A stretch of 64,000 nucleotides of DNA from Tanticharoenia sakaeratensis NBRC 103193 (GTDB lineage Bacteria; Pseudomonadota; Alphaproteobacteria; Acetobacterales; Acetobacteraceae), in the NCBI RefSeq assembly GCF_000963885.1, contig NZ_BALE01000038.1, forward strand, positions 87,228 through 151,227, given 5' to 3'. A program made the translations under genes and the position numbers. Position 1 is the first letter of the stretch. Every line of letters begins with the position of its first letter. Under the pieces are notes generated by a model, which had not been told where the DNA came from, ran no database searches, and saw nothing but the letters and a program-made list of their open reading frames with translations. Of this stretch, positions 17,876 to 29,184 are shown piece by piece.

Positions 17876-18277
17876 TCAGCCACGAGAGAAAAGGAACCGC
17901 ACGGCGACGTAGCCCAGGCCCACGACCTGGATAAAGCTCTCGACCGTCACGGCATTGATGAACCAGCCGTATTTCTGAAAATCCAGAATGCCGAAGCCAA
18001 CCATGAACGTGAGCGCCACGTTCGTCAGGATCGATGTGCTGATCCAGACGATGATCCAGCGTGACCAAGTATCACGCAGGCTGAAGAAGCGCTGACGCCC
18101 GTCGAGCTCGACGATTTCCTGCTCGGATCGGTCAAGCTGTCGCTGTTTGGTGGCACTTTCGCTCGACAGGCTGATCGGCGTGGCACGGACGGCATCACGG
18201 GACGGGAATGAACGAGCGTCATCCCGCTGCCCGCTGAACACGTTCTCCCCTCGCGGGCGATCGTGCTCGTCCCTCAA
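17876..18277 (-). CDS. Small two-helix membrane protein coupled to ImmA/IrrE-type peptidase
   Basis: A 133-residue protein with a charged, likely disordered cytoplasmic N-terminus (residues 1-70, rich in Arg, Asp, Ser and Glu) followed by two membrane helices at about 73-97 and 105-129. I do not recognise a family. Its ATG overlaps the stop of the upstream zinc peptidase gene by four bases (ATGA), so the two are translated together. A plausible but unproven idea is that the peptidase cleaves or is tethered by this protein. The TonB receptor follows about 100 bases downstream. Confidence 0.72.
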   Translation of the reverse strand: MRDEHDRPRGENVFSGQRDDARSFPSRDAVRATPISLSSESATKQRQLDRSEQEIVELDGRQRFFSLRDTWSRWIIVWISTSILTNVALTFMVGFGILDFQKYGWFINAVTVESFIQVVGLGYVAVRFLFSRG

Positions 18278-18783
18278 TGGTTGAGACGATTGCGGATGAC
18301 GTCTTCCGACACACCGAATGCGCGCGCCAGTTCACGGACGGTGGCAATGTCCCGATACCGCTTCAGCATGGCATCGGGCACGAGAAGATGGGCCGCGAAG
18401 GCATCCGCCTCGCGTTCCTCTTCCGGCTTCTCGTCCGCGTAGGTGTTGCGGCGCAGCATGATCCGGTAGTCGGGCGATTCGGTATAGGCCCGGTGCAGGA
18501 TGTAATGGCCAAGCTCGTGCGCGATCGTGAAGATCTGCCGCGCGCCGGAGGTATCGCGATTGACCACGATGCGCTTGTGCTCCGGCTCGATATATCCGGA
18601 CACGATTTCCCGAAGCTCGTCCGGAAACTCGGCATAGACGACTTCGAGCCCGACCTGCGCTGCAATCTGTTCGGGATCGACAGGAGGGCGAAGAATGCCC
18701 TGATCCGCGATGATCTTCTCTGCCCGCGCTGCTACCTGCCTGTAGTCCACCAACACGCCATATCCCGATCGACCATTCGACAA
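18274..18783 (-). CDS. ImmA/IrrE family zinc metallopeptidase
   Basis: A 169-residue cytoplasmic metallopeptidase. The zinc site is HELGH at residues 89-93, with a third ligand Glu125 in EREADAFAAHLLVP. Relatives include ImmA, which cuts the repressor of a mobile element, and IrrE, which activates DNA-damage responses in Deinococcus. Here there is no helix-turn-helix repressor gene beside it; instead it is coupled by ATGA to a small membrane protein. After the peptidase domain the C-terminus has a short helical region that could be a residual DNA-binding motif (VRELARAFGVSEDVIRNRL). The gene starts about 110 bases from the 3' end of tRNA-Ser. Confidence 0.9.
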   Translation of the reverse strand: MSNGRSGYGVLVDYRQVAARAEKIIADQGILRPPVDPEQIAAQVGLEVVYAEFPDELREIVSGYIEPEHKRIVVNRDTSGARQIFTIAHELGHYILHRAYTESPDYRIMLRRNTYADEKPEEEREADAFAAHLLVPDAMLKRYRDIATVRELARAFGVSEDVIRNRLNH

Positions 18784-18893
18784 CCCGAGTGGATCGGTGC
18801 GCTATATAGCGGAAATACAGCAATTTTTCAAGATTGGGGCGACTGCAGGCCAGTGCAGAGACACGTTTCGGACAGGAAACGCATCGCGATACA

Positions 18894-18983
<90 letters not shown>

Positions 18984-19080
18984 GTTGATGTGGCCTGGTC
19001 GTTGGGCGGCCTTATACGGAGCTGTTTGAAACCGCGCAAGCCACCTTCGCGACAATCAGCACCCTGCGAGGGGATAAAGA

Positions 19081-19109
19081 TTGACGCAGGCGCTGCCCGT
19101 CCGCTAGGA
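19081..19109 (+). promoter_or_regulatory. Possible sigma-70 promoter for rplU-rpmA
   Basis: TTGACG at 19081-19086 is followed after 17 bases by CTAGGA at 19104-19109. The -35 is close to consensus and the -10 is weak, as is common in alphaproteobacteria. It would give a leader of about 120 bases before the rplU ATG. Confidence 0.35.
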
Positions 19110-19237
19110 AGCGCGCCTTGCCGTAACCATACGTGCGCCCGAACGGCGTGCGGTGGGCTATGGCCAATGACAAAAAGCATCTGGGTCTGACCGGGAACAC
19201 GCGGCGGGCCACGAGATCGGACGAAAGAGACATAACG

Positions 19238-19552
19238 ATGTTCGCAGTCATCCGCACGGGCGGAAAGCAGTATCGCGTCGCACCGAATGCGACGCTCAAG
19301 GTCGAGAAGCTGGAAGCCGAAGCCGGCAGCACCGTGACCTTCTCGGAAGTTCTGGCCCTCGGCAACGACGCGGGTCTGTCGATCGGCGCGCCGCTGGTCG
19401 AAGGCGCAACGGTGACAGCAACCGTCATCGCCCAGGACCGTCTGGCCAAGGTCATCATCTTCAAGAAGCGCCGCCGGCAGAACAGCCGTCGCAAGAACGG
19501 CCATCGCCAGCCCGTCACCGTGCTGCGCATCGACGCGATCAACGCCGCCTGA
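19238..19552 (+). CDS. rplU: Large ribosomal subunit protein bL21
   Basis: bL21 is a 50S ribosomal protein that contacts 23S rRNA. The chosen ATG at 19238 gives the standard 104 residues starting [14 protein letters not shown]; the open frame extends upstream but has no family similarity there. The C-terminal basic stretch [18 protein letters not shown] is characteristic. rpmA follows after 29 bases, the near-universal rplU-rpmA pair, with obgE next. Confidence 0.98.
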   Translation: MFAVIRTGGKQYRVAPNATLKVEKLEAEAGSTVTFSEVLALGNDAGLSIGAPLVEGATVTATVIAQDRLAKVIIFKKRRRQNSRRKNGHRQPVTVLRIDAINAA

Positions 19553-19581
19553 ACCGACCCGGACATTAGGAGACACATCCC

Positions 19582-22126
<2,545 letters not shown>

Positions 22127-22145
22127 CAGCGCGACGACGCCCGGG

Positions 22146-23057
22146 TCAGGTCTTCGGCGGCCACCGGAGCGTCGGCTCCGAGCGCGGGCGGCGCCAGGTA
22201 TCGTCCTCATCCCGCGCCGGGCGCTCGTCGGCCGCGCGCGGCGAAAGCTCCTCGCGACGACGCCAGGGCGCCTCTCCCGCCGGAGCGGCTGGCGGGGCAT
22301 AGTAACCTGTATCAGTCTCACCCTGATCCGGTGCAGGTGGCGTCTGTGGCGCCTGCTGTGCCACCGGGTGAACGGGCGGCCGACGCATATCCTGCGGCGG
22401 AGGCTCGAAATGGGTGGGACGCAGGGCCCTGGCGATGCCTTCCGGAGGCATGTCGTCATAAGGACGATCAGCGGCAACGGTTGGCGACAGGCGCGGCCCC
22501 GCCTCGCTTTCGCTCGCAAGGAATGAGCCTGAGCGGCCGGTCTGGGGCCGATCATAGGGATCGCGCTCCGATGGCGGTGCCGTGCGCGGCCGTTCGGGCT
22601 CGGCGCGCGCAGCCGGTGCCCACGGATCGTTCAGACGCACGGGCGCCACACTCCGCGGACCGGCGTCATGCGGTGCGGCCCAGTCGTCGGAGGCCCGCGC
22701 CACACGCGGATCAGCCCGCAACGGCTCGGCCGCAGGCTCGACATGCGGCCGGGGCGGCCCCATCGGAGCAGGTCCCTGCGCCGGCGCCACGGAAGCGGGC
22801 GACGCGGAAGCCGGCTGCGGTGGTGGCGCGAACTCCGTCGGACGCGCCGGGCGCGGCACATCGTCGCCCGACAGCCGCATGGCGATCACGCGCAATTCCG
22901 CGCGGATCTCACCCAGCTGCAGCTCGATCTCCTCCAGACGCGGCTTCACGCCGAAGACGGAGAAAGGCATCAGCAGATAGGCCACGCCGAGCCCCAGCAG
23001 GATCACGCCTGCCAGAAGCTGCGCCCACCAGGGAAACCATGCGATCGTGGTCATCAT
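22146..23057 (-). CDS. Membrane-anchored Pro-rich protein, unknown function
   Basis: A 303-residue protein. Residues 1-40 carry a single N-terminal membrane helix (WWAQLLAGVILLGLGVAYLL), then a short predicted coiled coil (RLEEIELQLGEIRAELRVIA), then about 230 residues of low-complexity Pro, Ala, Arg, Asp and Glu. I do not recognise a conserved domain. The start is taken at the ATG at 23057; another ATG follows directly and the frame also opens further upstream. Its neighbours are proB (convergent) and gapR (same strand, 65 bases upstream). The layout resembles anchored adaptor proteins of the envelope, but this is only shape. Confidence 0.65.
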   Translation of the reverse strand: MMTTIAWFPWWAQLLAGVILLGLGVAYLLMPFSVFGVKPRLEEIELQLGEIRAELRVIAMRLSGDDVPRPARPTEFAPPPQPASASPASVAPAQGPAPMGPPRPHVEPAAEPLRADPRVARASDDWAAPHDAGPRSVAPVRLNDPWAPAARAEPERPRTAPPSERDPYDRPQTGRSGSFLASESEAGPRLSPTVAADRPYDDMPPEGIARALRPTHFEPPPQDMRRPPVHPVAQQAPQTPPAPDQGETDTGYYAPPAAPAGEAPWRRREELSPRAADERPARDEDDTWRRPRSEPTLRWPPKT

Positions 23058-23121
23058 GTCTACCAGTGTCGTCAATTCCAGGGCCCACGCCAAGCGGCAT
23101 CGGCGCGCGCCCCGGAGGACC

Positions 23122-23391
23122 TCACATGCCAAGGGCCCTGCGATAAATGTCGAGCAGGGTTTCCTGTTCCTGCACTTCCGCAGGCTCCTGCCGGCGCAGG
23201 CGGATGATCTGGCGGATCACCTTGACATCGAAACCCGCCGATTTGGCCTCGGCAAAGATGTCCTTGATATCGCCCCCGAGCGCCTTGCGCTCTTCCTCCA
23301 GACGCTCGACGCGCTCGATGATCGACCGCAGGCGGTCGGCCGCAATGCCACCGGTCTCGTGACCGGACTCGGGGCTGTTGTCGCTGTCCAT
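23122..23391 (-). CDS. gapR: GapR family nucleoid-associated protein (DUF2312)
   Basis: GapR is a small alphaproteobacterial protein that binds overtwisted DNA ahead of moving polymerases and supports replication. The 89-residue protein shows the family core: AADRLRSIIERVERLEEERK, DIKDIFAEAKSAGFDVKVIR and QIIRLRR. It is encoded back to back with zwf across about 330 bases and is followed by the Pro-rich membrane protein gene on the same strand. Confidence 0.95.
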   Translation of the reverse strand: MDSDNSPESGHETGGIAADRLRSIIERVERLEEERKALGGDIKDIFAEAKSAGFDVKVIRQIIRLRRQEPAEVQEQETLLDIYRRALGM

Positions 23392-23725
23392 GACGGCCTG
23401 TCCTCGCTTCGTGGTGAGATGGATGGTCCGACGCTGTTCACGATGCGGACCATCGAGACGCGCGGCTTATCGCGCTCACATGTTCGCGGTCAATGCGCGA
23501 AAGACCGAGGCCGACCTTGACAGGCCCCTGCCCTGTCACGAACAAATCCGATCGTCCGGATATGGCGCCTCGCCCGGCTGCTTCTGCGGCCCGCGCTCTT
23601 TTTCCAATGCCGCGCGCTTCACCTGCGCGACACAATTTCAACCCTATCGGACAGGTGCCGGCCATCCTGCAACGCCCCTGGCGCGTGCCGGAGGGTACGG
23701 CGACCGTCGCGGGAGTTTCGATCTG
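23392..23725. other. Divergent intergenic region between gapR and zwf
   Basis: About 330 bases with no supported gene. The plus-strand frame upstream of zwf is open but has no family similarity, and the short frames inside look like GC-rich noise. It should contain the promoters of both genes; I could not pick out convincing -35/-10 pairs. A GGGAG ribosome site at 23711-23715 serves zwf. Confidence 0.5.
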
Positions 23726-25201
23726 ATGGATACGTCCAAGGCGATCAATGCAGTCGAGCCATTCGACTACGTCATTTTCGGTGCCACCGGCGACCTGACC
23801 ATGCGCAAGCTGCTGCCGGCCTTTTATTACCGGATGCTGGCAGGACAGGTGCCGGACAGCGCGCGCATCATCGGAACCGCGCGCTCTCCTCTCTCCCGCA
23901 CAGAGTATCAGGGCCGCGCACGCGAGGCGCTGGACAAGTTCGTTGCGAAGGCCGATCTCGACGAGGCGCGCGTCGAAGCCTTCCTGAACATGCTCTACTA
24001 CGTCAGCCTGAACGGCGCCGACCCTGAAGGCAAATGGGCCGACCTCAAGGCCTCCCTTGCCGGGGGCGAAGGCAAGGCGCGGGTGTTCTATTTCTCCACC
24101 GCACCTAATCTCTATCGCGCGGTCGCCGAGAACCTGCACGCCCAGGAACTCATCACGCCGAAGACCCGCGTCGTCCTTGAAAAGCCGATCGGCATCGATC
24201 AGGAGAGCGCGCGCGAGATCAACGACGGCGTCGGCCGTTATTTCCAGGAAGGCCAGATCTTCCGCATCGACCATTACCTGGGCAAGGAAACGGTGCAGGA
24301 CATCATCGCCCTGCGCTTCGCCAACCCCGTGCTGAACGCCGTGTGGTCGGCTGAATACATCGACTATGTCCAGATCACGGCGGCCGAGACGGTCGGCGTC
24401 GAGGGACGCGCGGGCTATTACGACGGTTCGGGCGCCCTGCGCGACATGATCCAGAACCACCTGCTTCAGGTGCTCAGCGTCGTTGCGATGGAGAAGCCTG
24501 CTTCGCTCGATGCCGACGCGGTGCGCGACGCCAAGGTGAAGGTTCTGCAGGCCCTCAAGCCGCTCACGGCCGAGATGGTCAAGGATCACGCGGTCCGCGC
24601 GCAGTACGTTGCGGGCGAAAGCGGCGGCAAGGAGGTTCCGGGCTACCTGACCGAACTTGGCCATGAGAGCGGCACCGAGACCTTTGCTGCAGTCCGCGCC
24701 GAGATCGCGACCCCGCGCTGGGCCGGCGTGCCCTTCTACATCCGCAGCGCCAAGCGCCTGACCCGCAAGGTCAGCGAAGTCGTGATCGCGTTCAAGAAGA
24801 CGGACCATGGCCTGTTTCCGGAGGGCGATCGCCCGCAGGTGCTCGTCATCCGCATCCAGCCGGATGAAGGCGTGTCGCTGTCGATCGAGGCAAAGGATCC
24901 GTCACGCGACGACATGGCGCTGCGCGAAGCAACGCTGGACGTCTCGTTCGGGCCGACCTTCAAGGTCCGTTACCCCGACGCCTACGAGCGCCTCCTTCTC
25001 GACGCCGTGCGTGGCTATCCCGTCCTGTTCATCCGCCGTGACGAGGTCGAGGCGGCATGGTCCTGGGTCGAACCGGTCCTGGAATCCTGGAAGGCCAACA
25101 AGGCACCGGTCGAGACCTACAAGGCCGGATCCTGGGGTCCGGAGGCCGCGAAGGCGCTTCTTGCCCGCGACGGCCATGCCTGGCACGAGGACATGGCCTG
25201 A
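23726..25201 (+). CDS. zwf: Glucose-6-phosphate 1-dehydrogenase
   Basis: Zwf oxidises glucose-6-phosphate to 6-phosphogluconolactone with NADP+ or NAD+, feeding the pentose phosphate and Entner-Doudoroff routes that dominate sugar use in acetic acid bacteria. The ATG at 23726 gives 491 residues, the usual length. The nucleotide-binding GATGDL is at 19-24 and the active-site RIDHYLGK has His183. LEKPIG and the C-terminal EAAWSWVEP region also fit. No pgl gene follows; the next gene is a small membrane protein of unknown function. Confidence 0.97.
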   Translation: MDTSKAINAVEPFDYVIFGATGDLTMRKLLPAFYYRMLAGQVPDSARIIGTARSPLSRTEYQGRAREALDKFVAKADLDEARVEAFLNMLYYVSLNGADPEGKWADLKASLAGGEGKARVFYFSTAPNLYRAVAENLHAQELITPKTRVVLEKPIGIDQESAREINDGVGRYFQEGQIFRIDHYLGKETVQDIIALRFANPVLNAVWSAEYIDYVQITAAETVGVEGRAGYYDGSGALRDMIQNHLLQVLSVVAMEKPASLDADAVRDAKVKVLQALKPLTAEMVKDHAVRAQYVAGESGGKEVPGYLTELGHESGTETFAAVRAEIATPRWAGVPFYIRSAKRLTRKVSEVVIAFKKTDHGLFPEGDRPQVLVIRIQPDEGVSLSIEAKDPSRDDMALREATLDVSFGPTFKVRYPDAYERLLLDAVRGYPVLFIRRDEVEAAWSWVEPVLESWKANKAPVETYKAGSWGPEAAKALLARDGHAWHEDMA

Positions 25202-25364
25202 TCCCCGGTCTCGTTCCGGCGGGCAGACATCGGGGCTTTCGCCTCGGTGTCTGAACAAGCCTTTAAGATCGGGACACCTGAAAATCCTTCGCGGGGTGGC
25301 GCGGTTTTGATATGCCGGGCCACCCGGTCGCCTTGGCGGCCCATTCGACGAGGGTCTGACCAAC

Positions 25365-25850
25365 TTGCCCGCACCACCCAACGCGCCGTCCGACGCCGCT
25401 TCCAAGCCCAAGCTGCGCATCGGACGCGGCGGAAAATCGCCGCGGTCGCTCAAGCAGCACATCATGCGCCGCCTCATTATGGTCGTGCCGCTCGCGCTGC
25501 TGATGGTGGTGATGTCGCGCACCGGCCTGCTCGACTTCGCGGCCGACAAGATGACGTTCACCGACCTCAGCTGGTTCGACAACACGGCGCTGGTCGAACA
25601 TCTGCGCGTGCTGGTGACCCATGACGGGCTGACCGACGAGCCGGGCAAATGCCTCGTGTTCCTGGTCAACGGCGACGACCCGCCGAACGCATCGCACATC
25701 GACGTCCTGGCACGTCATGAAGCTGCCTGCCCCGGCAAGAAGACCGGCCTGCCGGACAAGCTGTTTACCCTGCGCATCGACCGCGCCGACCGCACGATCG
25801 AGACGGACGCCGGAACGCCGGGTCAGTTCAGGATGATTCCGACGAAGTAA
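25365..25850 (+). CDS. Small single-pass membrane protein, unknown function
   Basis: A 161-residue protein with a basic N-terminus, one membrane helix (IMVVPLALLMVVMSRTGLL, about residues 38-56) and a soluble C-terminal part of about 100 residues, probably periplasmic. Two cysteines in that part (KCLVF and EAACPGK) could form a disulfide. The start is a TTG at 25365 preceded by GAGGG; an internal ATG just before the helix is an alternative. It follows zwf by about 160 bases and overlaps the end of the convergent esterase gene by about 20 bases. No family was recognised. Confidence 0.6.
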   Translation: MPAPPNAPSDAASKPKLRIGRGGKSPRSLKQHIMRRLIMVVPLALLMVVMSRTGLLDFAADKMTFTDLSWFDNTALVEHLRVLVTHDGLTDEPGKCLVFLVNGDDPPNASHIDVLARHEAACPGKKTGLPDKLFTLRIDRADRTIETDAGTPGQFRMIPTK

Positions 25851-26844
25851 TCGGCGCGCGCAGGTGTCGGCGCAGAAAGTGTGCGCCGACACGGATCGCC
25901 GAACGTCCGTCTGCCAGAAGCGCATAGAAGTTCAGGAAGCCGTGGATCATGCGCCCGTAGCAGCGATAGAAAACCGGCACGCCGGCAGCCTGCAGCAGAT
26001 CGCGATAGCGCTCCCCGTCCCCGCGCAACGGGTCGAACCCTCCGGTAATGATCGCAGCAGGCGGCAATCCCGCGAATGACGAGGCCAGAACGGGTGCGAA
26101 ACGCGGGTCGCGCAGCTCCGCCTCATGGCTGAGATATTGCGCGCCGTACCAGGCAATTCCGCTTTCCGTCAGGAAATAGCCGCGTGCATACCGAGTGCGC
26201 GTGTCGGGCGCATCCGCACCGCAGATGACGGGATAGATCAGCAGTTGCGCCGCAATTTTCGGCCCGCCCGCATCGCGCGCCTTCAGGGCGATAACGGCCG
26301 CAAGATTGCCGCCCGCGCTGTCACCCGCAACGGCGACAGGCCCGCGACCTTCCATCTGTTGCGCAAGCCATTGCAGCGCGGCCCAGGCATCGTCCACGGC
26401 CGCCGGAAATTTGTGTTCCGGCGCCAGACGATAATCGAGCGACAGGACCATGGCACCTGACTGACGCGCCAGGCGGCAGCAGATCCCATGGTGCGACACA
26501 AGGTCGCAATGCACGAAGCCGCCGCCATGCAGGAACAGGATCGCGCCATGCACCGTCCCGCGCGGGCGGTAGAGACGCGCCGGGCGCCGTCCCTCCCCGC
26601 CCGGCACCAGGATCGGGCGCCAGGTCCTGATCTGGAGGCTCGACAGGATCGTCGGGAAGCTGGGCCGACCCGCGATCTTGCGCAACCGCGCAAGGGTCCG
26701 GGGATGAGGCGCAGGCGCATGCCCGGGAAGAGGCAACGGGATCTCATGAGGCGATCGTCCCTTTTGCACCCGCTTCTCGGCACGACGGAGAGAGTGAAGA
26801 AAAAGACGCGTCAGTAGCGAAGGACGTTCGGGCAAGGCGGTCAT
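25828..26844 (-). CDS. Alpha/beta hydrolase, hormone-sensitive-lipase-type esterase
   Basis: A 338-residue esterase of the HSL (family IV) type. The oxyanion motif HGGGF, the nucleophile motif GDSAGG and a C-terminal GFDPLRGDGE with a later MIHGFL histidine make up the catalytic set. The ATG at 26844 (MTALPERPSLLTRLF) is chosen; the frame stays open far upstream, but there it runs antisense through the RNase P RNA gene. The likely substrates are short acyl esters, but the physiological role is not evident. It converges with the small membrane protein gene. Confidence 0.9.
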   Translation of the reverse strand: MTALPERPSLLTRLFLHSLRRAEKRVQKGRSPHEIPLPLPGHAPAPHPRTLARLRKIAGRPSFPTILSSLQIRTWRPILVPGGEGRRPARLYRPRGTVHGAILFLHGGGFVHCDLVSHHGICCRLARQSGAMVLSLDYRLAPEHKFPAAVDDAWAALQWLAQQMEGRGPVAVAGDSAGGNLAAVIALKARDAGGPKIAAQLLIYPVICGADAPDTRTRYARGYFLTESGIAWYGAQYLSHEAELRDPRFAPVLASSFAGLPPAAIITGGFDPLRGDGERYRDLLQAAGVPVFYRCYGRMIHGFLNFYALLADGRSAIRVGAHFLRRHLRAPITSSESS

Positions 26845-26930
26845 GGTGCGATCACGCACGCGACCGGCGCGCCTGACAAGATGCTGTCGCCCATTGACGA
26901 AATGACAACCCTGGTTCAGGTTCCGCCCCG

Positions 26931-27352
26931 CCAGACGGTTGGACGATCGCGGCGGGTGCGGTTTTGCTGCATCGGTCGAGGAAAGTCCGGGCTCCACGGG
27001 AGAACGGTGCCGGCTAACGGCCGGCGGGGGCGACCCTAGGGACAGTGCCACAGAAAACAAACCACCCGCCGGACTGGTCGCGCGAGCGACTTGGTTGCGG
27101 GCAAGGTCGAAACGGGGCGGTAAGAGCGCACCGCGCGCCTGGCGACAGGGGCGGCATGGTAAACCCCACCGGGAGCAAGACCGAATAGGAGCGGCAGGTC
27201 GGTATCCCATCGGGATGCACGACCGGAGGTTCTCCCGCCTCGTCGCTCGGGTTGGTCGCGCGAGGCGCATCGCAAGATGCGTCCCAGAGGAATGATCGTC
27301 ACACCGCCGCTTCGTGCGCTGGTGGACAGAACCCGGCTTACAGACCGTCTGG
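26931..27352 (+). ncRNA. rnpB: RNase P RNA (type A)
   Basis: This is the catalytic RNA that matures tRNA 5' ends. Conserved blocks seen in order are GAGGAAAGTCCGGGCTCC, CAGTGCCACAGAAAACAAAC, GGTAAACCCC and CAGAACCCGGCTTACAG. The ends pair as helix P1: CCAGACGGT at 26931-26939 with ACCGTCTGG at 27344-27352, giving about 420 nucleotides. It lies just upstream of the dcw cluster on the same strand. Exact ends may differ by a few bases. Confidence 0.95.
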
Positions 27353-27567
27353 CACCAGTCCCATCACCTCGCGAATCGGGCTCCTTCATCATTTCTTAAC
27401 CGTCGCGCAAGTAATGAATGCGTTTCGACGGGCAGGAACAAAACGTAAACTTGATGTAGATCAACAACAGTCTGGCATCACGATTACTAATTTTGTCTAA
27501 ACGATGGCGAAGACTTCATTCGCGTGCAAAATTTCCCGGAAATCCGCCAGATTTGGCTGTCTTTTGT

Positions 27568-27608
27568 TTGACGGCCCATGAAATCCCATGATATCCCATG
27601 CTTACCCA
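27568..27608 (+). promoter_or_regulatory. MraZ operator (four TGGG boxes, 10-bp period) overlapping possible dcw promoter
   Basis: CCCA (TGGG on the other strand) occurs at 27575, 27585, 27595 and 27605, exactly 10 bases apart, so all sit on one DNA face. This matches the repeated TGGG motif that MraZ binds in front of its own operon in Escherichia coli. TTGACG at 27568-27573 with a 17-base spacer to ATATCC (27591-27596) could be the promoter, and the boxes lie across it, as expected for repression by MraZ. The mraZ GTG is about 50 bases further on. Confidence 0.75.
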
Positions 27609-27655
27609 GACAAGAACTCGACAGTGAACTGGCAGGCAGGGAGGCATCAGACGGC

Positions 27656-28123
27656 GTGAGTGTGTTTCTCGGCACGCATCAGAACCGTTTTGACGCCAAG
27701 GGCCGCGTGTCGATCCCGGCCGCTTTCCGCAATGCGTTGCGCGCACAGGCCGAGCCGGGCGCTTCGCTGGTCATTCTCCGTCCGTCACACCTGCATCCCT
27801 GCATCGAGGCATGGCCCCAGGCCGCATTCGCCTCGCTCGCGCAGCCGCTCGGCGAGATCGACGTTTTTTCCGATGCGCATGACGACCTCGCGGCATCGCT
27901 TTATGCCGATGCCTATCCGATCGACAGCGACAAGGAAGGCCGTATCATCGTGCCCGATTCGCTCCGCGCGCATGCGGGACTTCGCGACGAGGTGGCCTTC
28001 ATGGGGCTGGGCCGCACATTCCAGATCTGGGAACCCGAAGCCGCGGCCAGGCGCCGTGAGGACGCTCGGTCGCGGTCGCGCGCCATGACGAGCCGTCCCC
28101 AGCCCACGGGTGCGGCATCATGA
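27656..28123 (+). CDS. mraZ: Transcriptional regulator MraZ
   Basis: MraZ represses the dcw operon by binding repeats in its promoter. The 155-residue protein has two AbrB-like half-domains: [20 protein letters not shown] near the start, and [20 protein letters not shown] in the second half, both typical. The start is a GTG at 27656 with GGGAGG upstream; upstream codons have no similarity. The stop overlaps the rsmH ATG (ATGA). Four TGGG boxes lie directly upstream. Confidence 0.96.
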   Translation: MSVFLGTHQNRFDAKGRVSIPAAFRNALRAQAEPGASLVILRPSHLHPCIEAWPQAAFASLAQPLGEIDVFSDAHDDLAASLYADAYPIDSDKEGRIIVPDSLRAHAGLRDEVAFMGLGRTFQIWEPEAAARRREDARSRSRAMTSRPQPTGAAS

Positions 28124-29184
28124 TGGCCATCCAATTCACGACGATTGCGAGCCTGCGCCAGCACGACGACAATCACGGCAGCGTTTCCGACAAGCCCGCA
28201 TCCGCCATGGCCTTTTCGGCGCAGGCAACGATTGCGGCCGGCGGCCACGCTCCGGTCATGCTGCGCGAGGTTCTCGAGACGCTGGACGTGCACGAAGGCG
28301 CGACCCTGCTCGATGGCACCTTCGGCGGCGGCGGCTACGCGCGAGCGCTGCTTGCCGTGCCGAACACGACGCTCTGGGCCATCGATCGCGATTCCGATGC
28401 GATCGCGCGTGGAGAAGCCCTGTCCGGCGAGATTGGGTCGCAGCGCCTGCATATGCTTCACGGCACCTTCGGCGACATGGCGCAGCTTGCGAAAGATGCG
28501 CCGCCATTCGACGGAATTGTGCTGGACCTCGGCGTATCGTCGTTTCAGCTCGACCAGTCGGAACGCGGATTTTCGTTCCGCAACGATGGTCCTCTGGACA
28601 TGCGCATGGGGCAGAGCGGCACGTCGGCGGAGCATCTGGTCAATACCGCCCCCGAAGGCGAACTGGCCGACATCATCTTCCATTACGGTGAAGATCGTCT
28701 TGCCCGGCGCATTGCGCGCGCGATCGTGGTTGCACGGGCGGAAGCGCAGATCCGCACCACCGGGCAACTCGCCGAAGTCATCCGGCGCGTCGTCCCGAAG
28801 GACCGTTCGGGGATCGATCCCGCAACGCGGGCCTTTCAGGGGCTGCGCATTGCGGTCAATGACGAGCTTGGAGAAATCGAGCGCATGCTCGAAGCGGCGC
28901 CGGCCATGCTTGCGCCCGGCGGTCGTCTCGTGATCGTTTCGTTCCACTCGCTCGAAGACCGGCTGGTCAAGCGCGCCATGGCCAATCTCACCGGCCGCGC
29001 GGCACGTCCGTCACGCCACGAGCCGCTGTCCGTGACGCAGCAGGACACGCCGCCCTTTTCATTGCTGACGCCGCGCCCCCTGCGCGCCGCCAGCGACGAG
29101 ACAGACATCAATCCCCGTGCGCGCAGTGCCCGCCTGCGCGCGCTTGCCCGCCTCGCCCCCAGCCCTTCAGGACCGACCCGATGA
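28120..29184 (+). CDS. rsmH: 16S rRNA (cytosine(1402)-N4)-methyltransferase
   Basis: RsmH methylates C1402 of 16S rRNA to fine-tune decoding. The 354-residue protein carries [11 protein letters not shown], the SAM-binding [12 protein letters not shown], the AIDRDSDAI acidic loop and [19 protein letters not shown], all family features. The N-terminal 40 residues before the first motif are unusually long, and internal ATGs could also be used. It starts in the mraZ stop and its own stop contains the ftsL start. Confidence 0.97.
   Translation: MMAIQFTTIASLRQHDDNHGSVSDKPASAMAFSAQATIAAGGHAPVMLREVLETLDVHEGATLLDGTFGGGGYARALLAVPNTTLWAIDRDSDAIARGEALSGEIGSQRLHMLHGTFGDMAQLAKDAPPFDGIVLDLGVSSFQLDQSERGFSFRNDGPLDMRMGQSGTSAEHLVNTAPEGELADIIFHYGEDRLARRIARAIVVARAEAQIRTTGQLAEVIRRVVPKDRSGIDPATRAFQGLRIAVNDELGEIERMLEAAPAMLAPGGRLVIVSFHSLEDRLVKRAMANLTGRAARPSRHEPLSVTQQDTPPFSLLTPRPLRAASDETDINPRARSARLRALARLAPSPSGPTR

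Noticed and set aside
23378..23725. N-terminal extension of zwf
   Set aside because: No similarity to the family; the standard start is ATG 23726.
26845..27270. N-terminal extension of the esterase gene
   Set aside because: It would run antisense through the RNase P RNA gene; the ATG at 26844 fits the protein family.
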